This document shows positions 17,207 through 25,293 of a stretch of DNA of 64,000 nt, piece after piece; the stretch's first letter is position 1, and each line of letters starts with the position of its first letter. Where the stretch lies: positions 1 to 64,000 of the forward strand of contig NZ_FMTT01000030.1 in NCBI RefSeq assembly GCF_900100345.1, read 5' to 3'. The stretch comes from Paenibacillus tianmuensis. GTDB taxonomy: Bacteria; Bacillota; Bacilli; Paenibacillales; NBRC-103111. The notes beneath the pieces are model-generated. The model saw only the letters and a program-made list of their open reading frames with translations, was not told the origin of the DNA and made no database searches. The position numbers and the translations under genes were made by a program.

Positions 17207-17228
17207 GGGAGGGGCACAGCCCCCTCCC
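17207..17228 (-). promoter_or_regulatory. GC-rich intercistronic hairpin after the binding-protein gene
   Basis: GGGAGGGG (17207-17214) pairs with CCCCTCCC (17221-17228), lacking a clear T-run. In binding-protein-dependent operons such hairpins commonly protect the upstream message or reduce read-through to the permeases; that role is inferred here. Confidence 0.45.
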
Positions 17229-17240
17229 GGTTCAGCTTCG

Positions 17241-18525
17241 TTACTTGCCGGCAGCAATCTCTTTGTTGGCAGTTTCCTGCGCTTTTTTCATCGCATCTTC
17301 CAGCGAGGATTTGCCCAGGAACGCGTCGAGGAACTGGTTGTTGAAGTTGTTCATGACCGTCGGCAGTGTCGGTCCTGCTTGCCATGGCGTCGAATAAGCC
17401 GAGCCTGCAACCAGGGCGCCGCGCAGCGGGTCCTTATCGTAGCCGAGCTCCTTGGCGACGGATTTGCGCGTCGGCAGGGCGAACCCTTTGCTAGTCCACG
17501 TTTTCATGCCTTCCTTGCCGGTCAGGTACGAAATCAGCTCCCAGGAAGCTTCTTTTTTCTTGGACGCTTTGTTCATAACGTAGGCAACCGTGAAGGCCAT
17601 CGTGCCTTTTTTGCCGTTTACCGTCGGCAGCTCGGCGGTTGGCGTATTGAAGGTCTTTATAGTTGTTGTTCAGGAACGGAATCGCCCAGTTGCCTTCGAA
17701 GACGATGGACGCTTTGCCTTGGCCGAACATCTCGCCGCCCCAGCCTGCGCCGACTTCCTTCGGCTCGCCGGACGATTTGTCCTTGTTGTGCAGGTCGACG
17801 ACAAGCTGCAGCCCTTTGAGCGCTTCCGGGGAAGCGTAGGCGGCGTTGCCTTTGTCGTCGGACACTTTGCCGCCGAACGCCTGCGCCATGTACATTTGCC
17901 GCGCTAGCTCGGGAGCGACGCCGAAGCCGAAGCGGACGGTTTTGCCGCCTTCGGTTTTGGTCAGCTTTTTCGCGGCGTCCTGCAGCTCTTCCCACGTGGT
18001 CGGCGGCTTGGTAATGCCTGCCTCTTCGAAATGCTTCTTGTTGTAGAACATGGCCAGCGTGGAGGAGTCTTTCGGGAAGCCGTATGTTTTGCCGCCGATC
18101 TTGAACGCGTTCAGCAGCGGCTCTTCGAAATCCGCCACGTCGAATTCAGGCTTCACGTAGCTGTCGAGCGGCTCAATGACACCTTTCTCGATCAGAGCCG
18201 GAGCTTCGAACGCATCCAGATAAAACACGTCGGGGCCTTCGCCGCCGATGAGCCGCGTCTTGATGACGTCCATGTACTGGTCGGCGATCACTTCGTATTT
18301 GACTTTGACGTTCGGATGCTTGCTTTCGAACTCTCGAATCGTCTGCTTGAGCAAATCCTGCTCCTCCGGCGAAGATCCCCAGCCGGCCAACGTTACGGTT
18401 ACAGGCTCGCCGCTTTTCGGAGCATCGCCGGCCGGAGCCGGCTTAGCTTCTTGTTTGGCGCAGCCCGCCAGCACCATGCTGGAAGCCAGACCTACGGAGA
18501 GAATGACGGATAGCGATTTTTTCAT
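17241..18525 (-). pseudogene. extracellular sugar-binding lipoprotein, frameshifted
   Basis: The reading frame starts with a lipoprotein signal peptide (lipobox LAGC) and a typical CUT1 binding domain (EFESKHPNVKVKYEV, DSSTLAMFYNKKHFEEAGI) up to about 17655. There the frame leaves the homologous sequence. The remainder, from about FNTPTAELPTVNGKKG through WELISYLTGKEGMKTWTSKGFALPTR to the end at 17241, is intact in the next frame. The total span of 1285 bases is not a multiple of three. One inserted base, or two deleted, near 17649-17656 explains it; no slippery heptamer is present. Either a real inactivating mutation or a sequence error. Start has GAGGAGG nine bases upstream and overlaps the glycosidase stop by ATGA. 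Confidence 0.85.
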
Positions 18526-20651
18526 TTCACAACATCCTCCTCAAATGGTTGAATAAGAACTTGATACCCCGTATGATTCTCCAAAATGTCCACTTGATAC
18601 GGCGCGTTGACGTTTCCGGTTCTGCTGACCCGCAAATGCAGCGTTCCTTGACCGATGCGCAGGTTCGTCACTTCCAGCTCGCTCATGCCGGGGAGCAGCA
18701 GCGGCCGCAGCTCGATCGTTGCGGTCAGCGCATTCGGGCGGATGCCCAGCATCGTCTGCAGGAACGTCAGCGGTGTGCCCGCGGCCCATGCCTGCGGCGA
18801 GCAGGCGACCGGATAAGGAACGGGATGCCCGAGCTCGTCGGAGTAACCGCAGTACAGCTCCGGCAGTCTGGCATATTCGAAGCCATCCGCCGCTTTCATC
18901 AGCCCTTGCATCACCTTCAACGCCTCGGTCCCGTATCCGCCGAGACTCAGTCCGAGGAGGCAGAGGGAGTTGTCGTGCGGCCACACGCTGCCGTTGTGGT
19001 AGCTCATCGGGTTATACCCGGACGAGCCGGTACTCATCGTGCGGATGCCGTAGCCGCCGAACATGTCGTCTGTGACGAGCCGCGACGCGACGGCGCGGGC
19101 TCGCTCCGGCGACGCGATGCCGGACATCAGAATGTGACCGGTGTTCGAGGTCACCGACTGCACCTGCTTTTTGTCCCGGTCCAGCGCGATGGCGTAATAC
19201 TGCTCGTCTTCCATCCAGAACGACTGCTCGAACTGCTCGCGGAGCACAGCCGCTTCTTGCTCCAGACGGTCGGCGTCTCCGCTGCGGCCGAGCGCGCGGA
19301 AGATCGGAGCGAGGCGCGTTTTCGCCTGATACACGTATCCCTGCACTTCGACGAGCGCAATCGGCGCCTGGCCGTAATCCCCGCTGCGGTGAACGACGGA
19401 GTCGGCCGAATCTTTCCAGCCTTGGTTGGCGATGCCTTTGGAAGACTCCTGGAAATATTCCACGAAGCCGTCACCATCCCGGTCGCCGTAACGCTCGATC
19501 CAGGCGAGCGCCGCTTCGAGATTCGGCATCAACTGCTCGATCAGCGCCAAATCGTTCGTCCAGTGGTAATATTCCGCGGCCAGCATCAGGAAGAGCGGCG
19601 TCGCGTCAATCGTTCCGTAATACGGTGTGAACGGCACCATCCCGGCACCCGCCAACTCGCCGTAGCGAATTTCGTGCATGATTTTGCCCGGCGTTTCGTC
19701 CCGCCAAGGATCTTCATTCTGCCCTTGGTAAGCGGCCATCGTGAGCAGGGTGCCTTTCGCCGCCTGCGGGTTCAGCGAAAGCATCTGCAGCGCGGCGATC
19801 AGGCTGTCGCGGCCGAATGGGACTGAGTACCACGGAAGCCCGGCCACCGGGAACGGCCCGTAGCCGACATCGGTCAGCAGCACGCGCAGGTCTTGAACTC
19901 CCCGGTGAAACAGCTTGTCGAACGCGGCGTTGTCGCTGCGGACGGCCGTCGATCCGGCGTTCCAGCCGGCATAGCTCGCTTCGAGCTTCGCCATTGCCAC
20001 CGGCGGGTCATAAAACCGGGGGCCTTCTCCGTTCACGAACGGCGCGACGAAGAACGTGATTTCCCGACTCTCGCGGTGGTCGAGACGAACCCGGAAGCCG
20101 ACGGTGTTCGTCGTCTCGTCGATGAAGCTTTCCTGCGGCTGCCAAGCGATGCGGGTTTCCCGGGCGACATGGTCCGCGCCGGCGTAGCCGATCGTCAGCC
20201 CGCCGTTCTGCCTCTGCGTTCCCGTCTTGTGGCCCGTCTCGCCGTGCTGGAAGCCGCGCACCGTGAACATATCCGTAAAATCGGCGTCGGCCAGCACCGA
20301 GAAGTCGAACTCGATCGGCTTCGGATAATAGCTGGTCAGGCGGAAGGTTTCGTAGAGCCCGCCTTCGTAAATAAACCGCGTACGCTCGATCTCGACGGAT
20401 TCCCGCCAAAGAATCAGCTCGCCGTTCTGCTCCATATGCGGATTCGTTAGCCGGATGACGGATATGTAGTTCGCATCCGCCGCGGAGGACAGCAGCACCG
20501 GCTTTTGGCCGTTGATGGCAATTTCCAGCCGGCTCAGAAAGCGGGTATCCTTGGTGTACAGCCCGTAGCCGGACGGATGACCATGCGGAATATCGCCGTC
20601 CTTGTCGGAGTAGAGGAAGAGATCGTTTTCTTTGATGATTCGATAATCCAA
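18522..20651 (-). CDS. glycogen-debranching/amylo-alpha-1,6-glucosidase family protein
   Basis: The 709-residue cytoplasmic enzyme has an N-terminal beta-sandwich domain (DLFLYSDKDGDIP, GYGLYTKDTRFLSRLEI, about residues 1-230) and a C-terminal six-hairpin glycosidase domain with LPWYSVPFGRDSLIAALQML, GDRDGDGFVEY and GSVWPHDNSLCLLGL. The FGRDS and WPHDN motifs are usual in this family. It probably hydrolyses the oligosaccharide taken up by the co-encoded importer; exact linkage is not predictable. TTG at 20651 is favoured (GAGGTGA five bases upstream) over GTG at 20660, which overlaps the ribosome binding site. First gene of the operon, under LacI-type control. Confidence 0.88.
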   Translation of the reverse strand: MDYRIIKENDLFLYSDKDGDIPHGHPSGYGLYTKDTRFLSRLEIAINGQKPVLLSSAADANYISVIRLTNPHMEQNGELILWRESVEIERTRFIYEGGLYETFRLTSYYPKPIEFDFSVLADADFTDMFTVRGFQHGETGHKTGTQRQNGGLTIGYAGADHVARETRIAWQPQESFIDETTNTVGFRVRLDHRESREITFFVAPFVNGEGPRFYDPPVAMAKLEASYAGWNAGSTAVRSDNAAFDKLFHRGVQDLRVLLTDVGYGPFPVAGLPWYSVPFGRDSLIAALQMLSLNPQAAKGTLLTMAAYQGQNEDPWRDETPGKIMHEIRYGELAGAGMVPFTPYYGTIDATPLFLMLAAEYYHWTNDLALIEQLMPNLEAALAWIERYGDRDGDGFVEYFQESSKGIANQGWKDSADSVVHRSGDYGQAPIALVEVQGYVYQAKTRLAPIFRALGRSGDADRLEQEAAVLREQFEQSFWMEDEQYYAIALDRDKKQVQSVTSNTGHILMSGIASPERARAVASRLVTDDMFGGYGIRTMSTGSSGYNPMSYHNGSVWPHDNSLCLLGLSLGGYGTEALKVMQGLMKAADGFEYARLPELYCGYSDELGHPVPYPVACSPQAWAAGTPLTFLQTMLGIRPNALTATIELRPLLLPGMSELEVTNLRIGQGTLHLRVSRTGNVNAPYQVDILENHTGYQVLIQPFEEDVVK

Positions 20652-20678
20652 TGCGGTCACCTCACGATAGAAAAGTCA

Positions 20679-20694
20679 TCCGAAACGTTTCGGA
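20679..20694. promoter_or_regulatory. LacI-type operator 1
   Basis: TCCGAAACGTTTCGGA is a perfect 16-bp palindrome in the 5 prime leader of the glycosidase operon, 28 bases before its start codon. Confidence 0.85.
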
Positions 20695-20744
20695 AAACGG
20701 GTAAAAAAATATTTCTTCTTTGAAAAAGAAAGGAAAGTTCTCTT

Positions 20745-20760
20745 TCCAAAACGTTTTGGA
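20745..20760. promoter_or_regulatory. LacI-type operator 2
   Basis: TCCAAAACGTTTTGGA is a perfect 16-bp palindrome, about fourteen bases downstream of the operon -10 box on the minus strand, where a bound repressor would block initiation. Confidence 0.85.
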
Positions 20761-20773
20761 TACGATATACTTG

Positions 20774-20802
20774 ATTATATTGCAAGCTGAAAGCATTTAC
20801 AA
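20774..20802 (-). promoter_or_regulatory. sigma-A promoter of the glycosidase operon
   Basis: On the minus strand TTGTAA (20797-20802) and TATAAT (20774-20779) are separated by exactly 17 bases. Predicted start of transcription is near 20767, just upstream of operator 2. Confidence 0.75.
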
Positions 20803-20857
20803 CTGCTTTTTTTAGCAAATATTTTTTTGCGGCTGCCAACAAGATAAACATCATAGA

Positions 20858-20873
20858 TTCAAAACGTTTCGGA
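20858..20873. promoter_or_regulatory. LacI-type operator 3, overlapping the lacI-type ribosome binding site
   Basis: TTCAAAACGTTTCGGA resembles the other two operators with one imperfect arm and overlaps the GGAGGAGAG ribosome binding site of the regulator gene, suggesting autoregulation. Confidence 0.75.
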
Positions 20874-20882
20874 GGAGAGAAC

Positions 20883-21893
20883 ATGGTTACGATTAAAGAT
20901 ATCGCCAAGGCGGCCGGCGTGTCCGTTACAACCGTATCGCGGGCGCTGAACGGGTATGACGACGTCAATGAAGTTACGCGCCAGAAAATCAAGGATATTG
21001 CGCAAGGGCTCGGGTACAGCCCGAATATGGCCGCCCGCTCGCTGATCTCGAAGAAAACGAAAACGCTTGGCCTGCTGCTGTCCAACGTGACGCGGGCCAG
21101 CTCGAAGGACAATATCGCTTTTGAAATATTGTGCGGCATGAACGACCGGGCGGGAGAGCTCGATTACGATCTCGTACTGTTCAGCACGACGCCGCAAAAG
21201 CAAAAAATTAAATCGTACAAAACGCTGTGTCAGGAGCGCGGCGTGGACGGCGTCATTATTATGGGCATCCGCTTGGACGACGAGTACTTGAAGGAAGTCG
21301 TTTCGTCTCAAATTCCTTGCGTGCTCATCGACATTCCGCTGGAGGGGCCGAACGTCGGGTACGTGACCTCCGATAACGTCGGCGGCGCGAACCGTGCCGT
21401 CAGCTATTTGCTGGAAGCGGGCCACCGCAAAATCGGCGTCATCAACGGCCATTCCCAGGCGGACGTCAGTGTGCAGAGGCTGAAAGGGTACAAGCAGGCG
21501 CTTGAGCGCTTCGGCATCCCGTTCGACGAGTCGCTCGTTATGGACGGCTACTTCTCCGAGGCGGGAGCCAAAGAAGCGGTGTACAGGCTGCTGGCGCAGC
21601 AGCCGGACATCACGGCGCTGTTCTGCATCAGCGATCTGATGGCGCTCGGGGCATTGCAGGCCGTCCGCGGGTTAGGGCTTCAAGTGCCCGGGCACATTTC
21701 CGTCGTCGGCTTCGACAATATCGACGTGACGACGTACTGTTCGCCGGCGCTCACAACCGTAAACCAGAACAAATACGAGATGGGGTACCAGGCCGCCCAG
21801 ATGCTGATCGATCTGCTCGAAGGCCGCAAGGTGAGCCATCAGCTCATGTTGGACACGGAGCTGATCGTTCGGGAGAGCGTGAATCCGCGGTAG
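20883..21893 (+). CDS. LacI-family transcriptional repressor
   Basis: The 336-residue protein has the N-terminal HTH (TIKDIAKAAGVSVTTVSRAL) and hinge helix (NMAARSLISKKT), then a periplasmic-binding-protein-like effector domain with ALFCISDLMALGALQAV and VVGFDNIDVTTYCSPALTTV. It is divergent from the glycosidase/importer operon and flanked by three matching palindromes, so it very likely represses that operon and itself; the inducer should be a sugar handled by the operon. GGAGGAGAG lies at good distance from the ATG. Confidence 0.94.
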   Translation: MVTIKDIAKAAGVSVTTVSRALNGYDDVNEVTRQKIKDIAQGLGYSPNMAARSLISKKTKTLGLLLSNVTRASSKDNIAFEILCGMNDRAGELDYDLVLFSTTPQKQKIKSYKTLCQERGVDGVIIMGIRLDDEYLKEVVSSQIPCVLIDIPLEGPNVGYVTSDNVGGANRAVSYLLEAGHRKIGVINGHSQADVSVQRLKGYKQALERFGIPFDESLVMDGYFSEAGAKEAVYRLLAQQPDITALFCISDLMALGALQAVRGLGLQVPGHISVVGFDNIDVTTYCSPALTTVNQNKYEMGYQAAQMLIDLLEGRKVSHQLMLDTELIVRESVNPR

Positions 21894-21959
21894 GGTAGGG
21901 TGATTCTTCGCGCAATCAGCGAAGGTCCGAATCATTTGTATTCACGCAGCAGCAGAAGC

Positions 21960-22006
21960 AAAAGAACCTCCGAATCCACCGATATCGTGGAAATGGAGGT
22001 TCTTTT
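21960..22006. terminator. bidirectional terminator after the LacI-type gene
   Basis: AAAAGAACCTCC (21960-21971) pairs with GGAGGTTCTTTT (21995-22006), with an inner CCAC/GTGG stem. It separates the repressor gene from the convergent ABC permease gene. Confidence 0.85.
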
Positions 22007-22029
22007 CATGCCTGGGGTCCGGCTCCTAC

Positions 22030-23685
22030 TTATCCCTTGTCCCGTAAGGCATCCCACGAGATGGCAAACCCTTTCCGCCAGACCACGGCATTCAGCACGA
22101 CCAGCAGCGCCATATACGCGTAGACCCCGCCGGTAACAAACGTGCTGGCCAGATGAACGCCGGCGAACAGAGCGAGGAGCAGCAGAAGCGGTAAGAAAGT
22201 GAGGCTGTCATTCTGCTTTACCGCCTCGAAAGACTCCGAGAACGGCAGCGCCTTGCGGAAAGTTCGGAAGCAAATGACTGTGTACAGCAGCACGCTCAGC
22301 GCGACGACGATTAAATCCGGAACGATGCGCACCCCGAACAGCGCGATAAAAATAACGCTCTCGATCAGGTAAACGGGCATAAACAGCCTGACGAGGAACG
22401 CTTTGATCGTCCCCCGGAAAATCGGCGCCGGACTTGACAGCGGCATCGTTTTGTAGAGCCAGGCACCCTTGGGCTTGCCGGAATAACGCAGCATCATGAC
22501 GACGGTCGGAATGAGCAGCGCGCAGAAATAAATGTTCAGATACCACTTGCTCGCTGCGATCTCGACGAAGGATTGGTTCCGCAGCACGTTGAAAAAGAAA
22601 ATGAACGGAAACACGATCGAGAAGCCCAGCGAAGGATATACCTTGAGCTTAAATTCCCTTTCGTTGCCCATCATCAGCGAGCTGAACCGGAAAAAGGTGC
22701 GCTCCTCCCGTCCTGAACAAATGAATCTGGAAACGACATCCAACCATCTTCCGTGCTCCCTGCCTTTTTTCGCGCTATCGTTCGCCAACTTGTGCAAGCT
22801 GCGCTCGAAGAAGGGCACCAGTCTCGTGTAGATCAGAATTGAAACGATCGGCGTGACGAACGCCAGCAGCGTAAAGACAATGAAATGCGGAGCCGCCTGA
22901 CCGCGCAGCAGCCATTCGAACGACGCGCCAAACCACAGGGGAGGAATCAACGCCTGCCACCATTTCGGTTCGAACGCGACATGAAGCTGCATCAGGTCGA
23001 ACGACCGTCCGACGAATTGATAGCCGACGGTAATCGCGATGGACAGGATGATCTGCACGTTGTTGATCATGTCCTTCAGCTTTTCCCCATCAAAAAACTT
23101 CAGAATCAGCATGTACAAAAAGGCCGTCACAACGACAATCAGCACGTCCGTCAGCACGATTTCTACCACAAACAAGAGAAAAAACAAAACGCCATGCTTG
23201 ACCAATGCCGCAATCATCGGCGCAGCGCAGAGCGCTGCGGTCAAAAAGAACAAATAAAGCAAAATATGCAGCGTCTTCGCCATGCCGATCGTCCGGCGGT
23301 TGACCGGCTTCGAGGCGATAATATTCCGGTCCCGGATATCGAGCAGCACGGTAGAAAAGTCCGAAATCAGGGAAGTCATGACCAGGAACATCAGCACGCC
23401 GAACAAAAAGCTCATCTGGAACATATAGTTGTCGCCCATGACGACGAAGGGGACCATAATCAGCCCCATCAAGGCATACAAGCCGAGAGACTTCACGAAA
23501 TTGTTCTGATCACCCGTCTCATGCCCGTTCTTTTTGGCGGACTGGTTGAAGATGGTAGGCATCCGCCGTCCGTCCATCGTCAGCTTGATCTGCAAAATTT
23601 TACGCATCAACGGGTAATCAACGCCCAGCCTCTCGAACAGGGTTCTGAACCGGTCCAGCACCTTAAGCGATACGAATTCCCTCAT
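22030..23685 (-). CDS. ABC-2-type transporter permease subunit
   Basis: The 551-residue membrane protein has roughly ten to twelve hydrophobic segments arranged in two halves around a central hydrophilic region (LHKLANDSAKKGREHGRWLDVVSR). No soluble domain or enzymatic motif is seen. It follows an ABC ATPase gene by three bases and so is its permease partner; such two-gene exporters move peptides, lipids or drugs outward. Substrate is unknown and no resistance or biosynthesis gene is adjacent. Confidence 0.8.
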   Translation of the reverse strand: MREFVSLKVLDRFRTLFERLGVDYPLMRKILQIKLTMDGRRMPTIFNQSAKKNGHETGDQNNFVKSLGLYALMGLIMVPFVVMGDNYMFQMSFLFGVLMFLVMTSLISDFSTVLLDIRDRNIIASKPVNRRTIGMAKTLHILLYLFFLTAALCAAPMIAALVKHGVLFFLLFVVEIVLTDVLIVVVTAFLYMLILKFFDGEKLKDMINNVQIILSIAITVGYQFVGRSFDLMQLHVAFEPKWWQALIPPLWFGASFEWLLRGQAAPHFIVFTLLAFVTPIVSILIYTRLVPFFERSLHKLANDSAKKGREHGRWLDVVSRFICSGREERTFFRFSSLMMGNEREFKLKVYPSLGFSIVFPFIFFFNVLRNQSFVEIAASKWYLNIYFCALLIPTVVMMLRYSGKPKGAWLYKTMPLSSPAPIFRGTIKAFLVRLFMPVYLIESVIFIALFGVRIVPDLIVVALSVLLYTVICFRTFRKALPFSESFEAVKQNDSLTFLPLLLLLALFAGVHLASTFVTGGVYAYMALLVVLNAVVWRKGFAISWDALRDKG

Positions 23686-23688
23686 CGC

Positions 23689-24477
23689 CTACACCTCTTG
23701 CACGACGGAGACGAACCGTTCCGCGATCTCTCTATGCTCATGGAAGCCCGTCAACCGGTTGAAGATTTCTTCGAGCGATCCTTCCCGGCTCTGCGCCTTC
23801 AGCTCGTCGAAGCTTCCGTCCGCCACGATCTCGCCGCCGTCCAGCAGCACGATGCGGTTGCTGATCTTTTCGACCACATCCATAATGTGCGAGGAATAGA
23901 AGATCGTCTTGCCCTTCGCGGCCAGCTGCGCCAAAATTTCTTTCACCACCATGACGCTGTTCGCATCCAGGCCGCTCAAGGGCTCGTCCAAAAACAAAAT
24001 GTCGGGGTTGTGCAGCAGGCTGGAGATGAGCAGCACCTTTTGGCGCATGCCTTTGGAGTATGAAACGATCCGCGCGTTATACGCGTCTTCCAGCCCGAAC
24101 AGGTCAATCAGCCGTTTGGCTTTCCATTCCGCCTGCTCGTCCTCCAGTCCGTACAAATTGCCAATAAAGGTCAAATATTCTTTCGCCGTCAGGGCGTCGT
24201 ACACTTCGGCCGTTTCGGGCACATACCCGATCCGCTGCTTATACTCCAAGCTGCCGTCCGAGATGTCCTTGCCGAAAATACGGATTTCTCCGGTGTAGCC
24301 CTCCACGAGGCCGAGCATCGTTTTGATCGTGGTGCTTTTGCCCGCGCCGTTCGGCCCGATATATCCGATGATTTGTCCCGGATATACTTCAAGATCGATT
24401 CCTCTGAGCACATAGTGGTCTCCATACGTCATTCGCAAGCCGCGAATGGACAGGATCGCTTCTCTTGCGGTTTCCAT
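23689..24477 (-). CDS. ABC transporter ATP-binding protein
   Basis: The 262-residue ATPase has Walker A GPNGAGKST, the signature YSKGMRQKVLL, Walker B DILFLDEPLSGLD and switch histidine in FYSSHIMDVVEK. It is of the CcmA/NatA-like exporter class. ATG at 24477 is chosen because GAGAGGTG lies five bases upstream; the longer open frame lacks conserved sequence. It is cotranscribed with the ABC-2-type permease that follows directly. Confidence 0.92.
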   Translation of the reverse strand: METAREAILSIRGLRMTYGDHYVLRGIDLEVYPGQIIGYIGPNGAGKSTTIKTMLGLVEGYTGEIRIFGKDISDGSLEYKQRIGYVPETAEVYDALTAKEYLTFIGNLYGLEDEQAEWKAKRLIDLFGLEDAYNARIVSYSKGMRQKVLLISSLLHNPDILFLDEPLSGLDANSVMVVKEILAQLAAKGKTIFYSSHIMDVVEKISNRIVLLDGGEIVADGSFDELKAQSREGSLEEIFNRLTGFHEHREIAERFVSVVQEV

Positions 24478-24637
24478 CAGCACACCTCTCATCCCTGAAC
24501 TCCATCCGAAATAAAAAAGCATGGCCGTTTCCAGGCTTCGGCCGGTTCGGTCATGCAACCCCATTTTATGCCACGGTCCAATTCAAGTCAATGCGCAGCA
24601 GGCTTATGGAAAAATGTTCAAGAGCGAACGGAGGGGC

Positions 24638-25117
24638 TCATTTGGGCGAGTCCTCCCCCGATTTGCCGCCGTTGCCGCTGCCGTTAAACAGCGCCTCCGT
24701 CAGCGTTCGCAGCTTATCCATCAGCTTGCCATAGCCGAATCCGACGAGAAACGCAATGCCGATCTTCGCTTCCATTGAGGCGCCGGTCTGGAGCAGCATA
24801 ATGCCGCTTTTGAACAGGACGATCGTCATCATGGCCGCCCCGGCGCACTTGATCGGACGAAGCAGGTACCACCAGTACCAGCGCGGGGTCATGCTGTCGT
24901 AATACTCGAAAAACAAGCGCATGGCGTACATAGTGCCTCCGATGGCTCCGGCAAGCGCATAGTAAGCGTACTCCGTGACAGGGGGAAGAAGCTCAATCCC
25001 CAGCCATTGCGTGATACGGCCGCCGCGGATGGCGCCTGTCATCCAGAAGCTTCCGACGAACCAAGCGAGCATATAAACGAGCACTCCGAGCTTGAACCCA
25101 TGTTCCCGGGTCATCAT
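24638..25117 (-). CDS. membrane protein of unknown function
   Basis: The ~159-residue protein has four hydrophobic segments (LGVLVYMLAWFVGSFWM, YAYYALAGAIGGTMYAM, CAGAAMMTIVLFKSGIMLL, IGIAFLVGFGYG) and a Gly/Ser/Lys-rich tail. No family is recognised. ATG at 25117 or the adjacent ATG at 25114 follows AAAGGGGCGGGAG. It lies 160 bp upstream of the ABC exporter genes in the same direction but is probably a separate unit. Confidence 0.6.
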   Translation of the reverse strand: MMTREHGFKLGVLVYMLAWFVGSFWMTGAIRGGRITQWLGIELLPPVTEYAYYALAGAIGGTMYAMRLFFEYYDSMTPRWYWWYLLRPIKCAGAAMMTIVLFKSGIMLLQTGASMEAKIGIAFLVGFGYGKLMDKLRTLTEALFNGSGNGGKSGEDSPK

Positions 25118-25293
25118 GGCTCCCGCCCCTTTCGCTTGCATCCTTCTTCTAATTCAACCTATGCGCTGTCCGGGAAAATGATGAAATAAGGGGATGATAT
25201 AGAAACATTATCCAGATCTGATGCGTCTAATGAATGAGGAGAATGGGCCTTTGCCGCCTTTTCCCATCCTACAGACGGAGTTGAATTGTCGTA

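Noticed and set aside
17649-17656. Programmed frameshifting in the binding-protein gene
   Set aside because: No slippery heptamer, stimulatory hairpin or internal ribosome binding site is visible; mutation or sequence error is simpler.
22885-24063. 392-codon open frame antisense to the ABC exporter genes
   Set aside because: The translation is Gln/His/Arg-rich with no domain, while the minus strand carries clear permease and ATPase genes.
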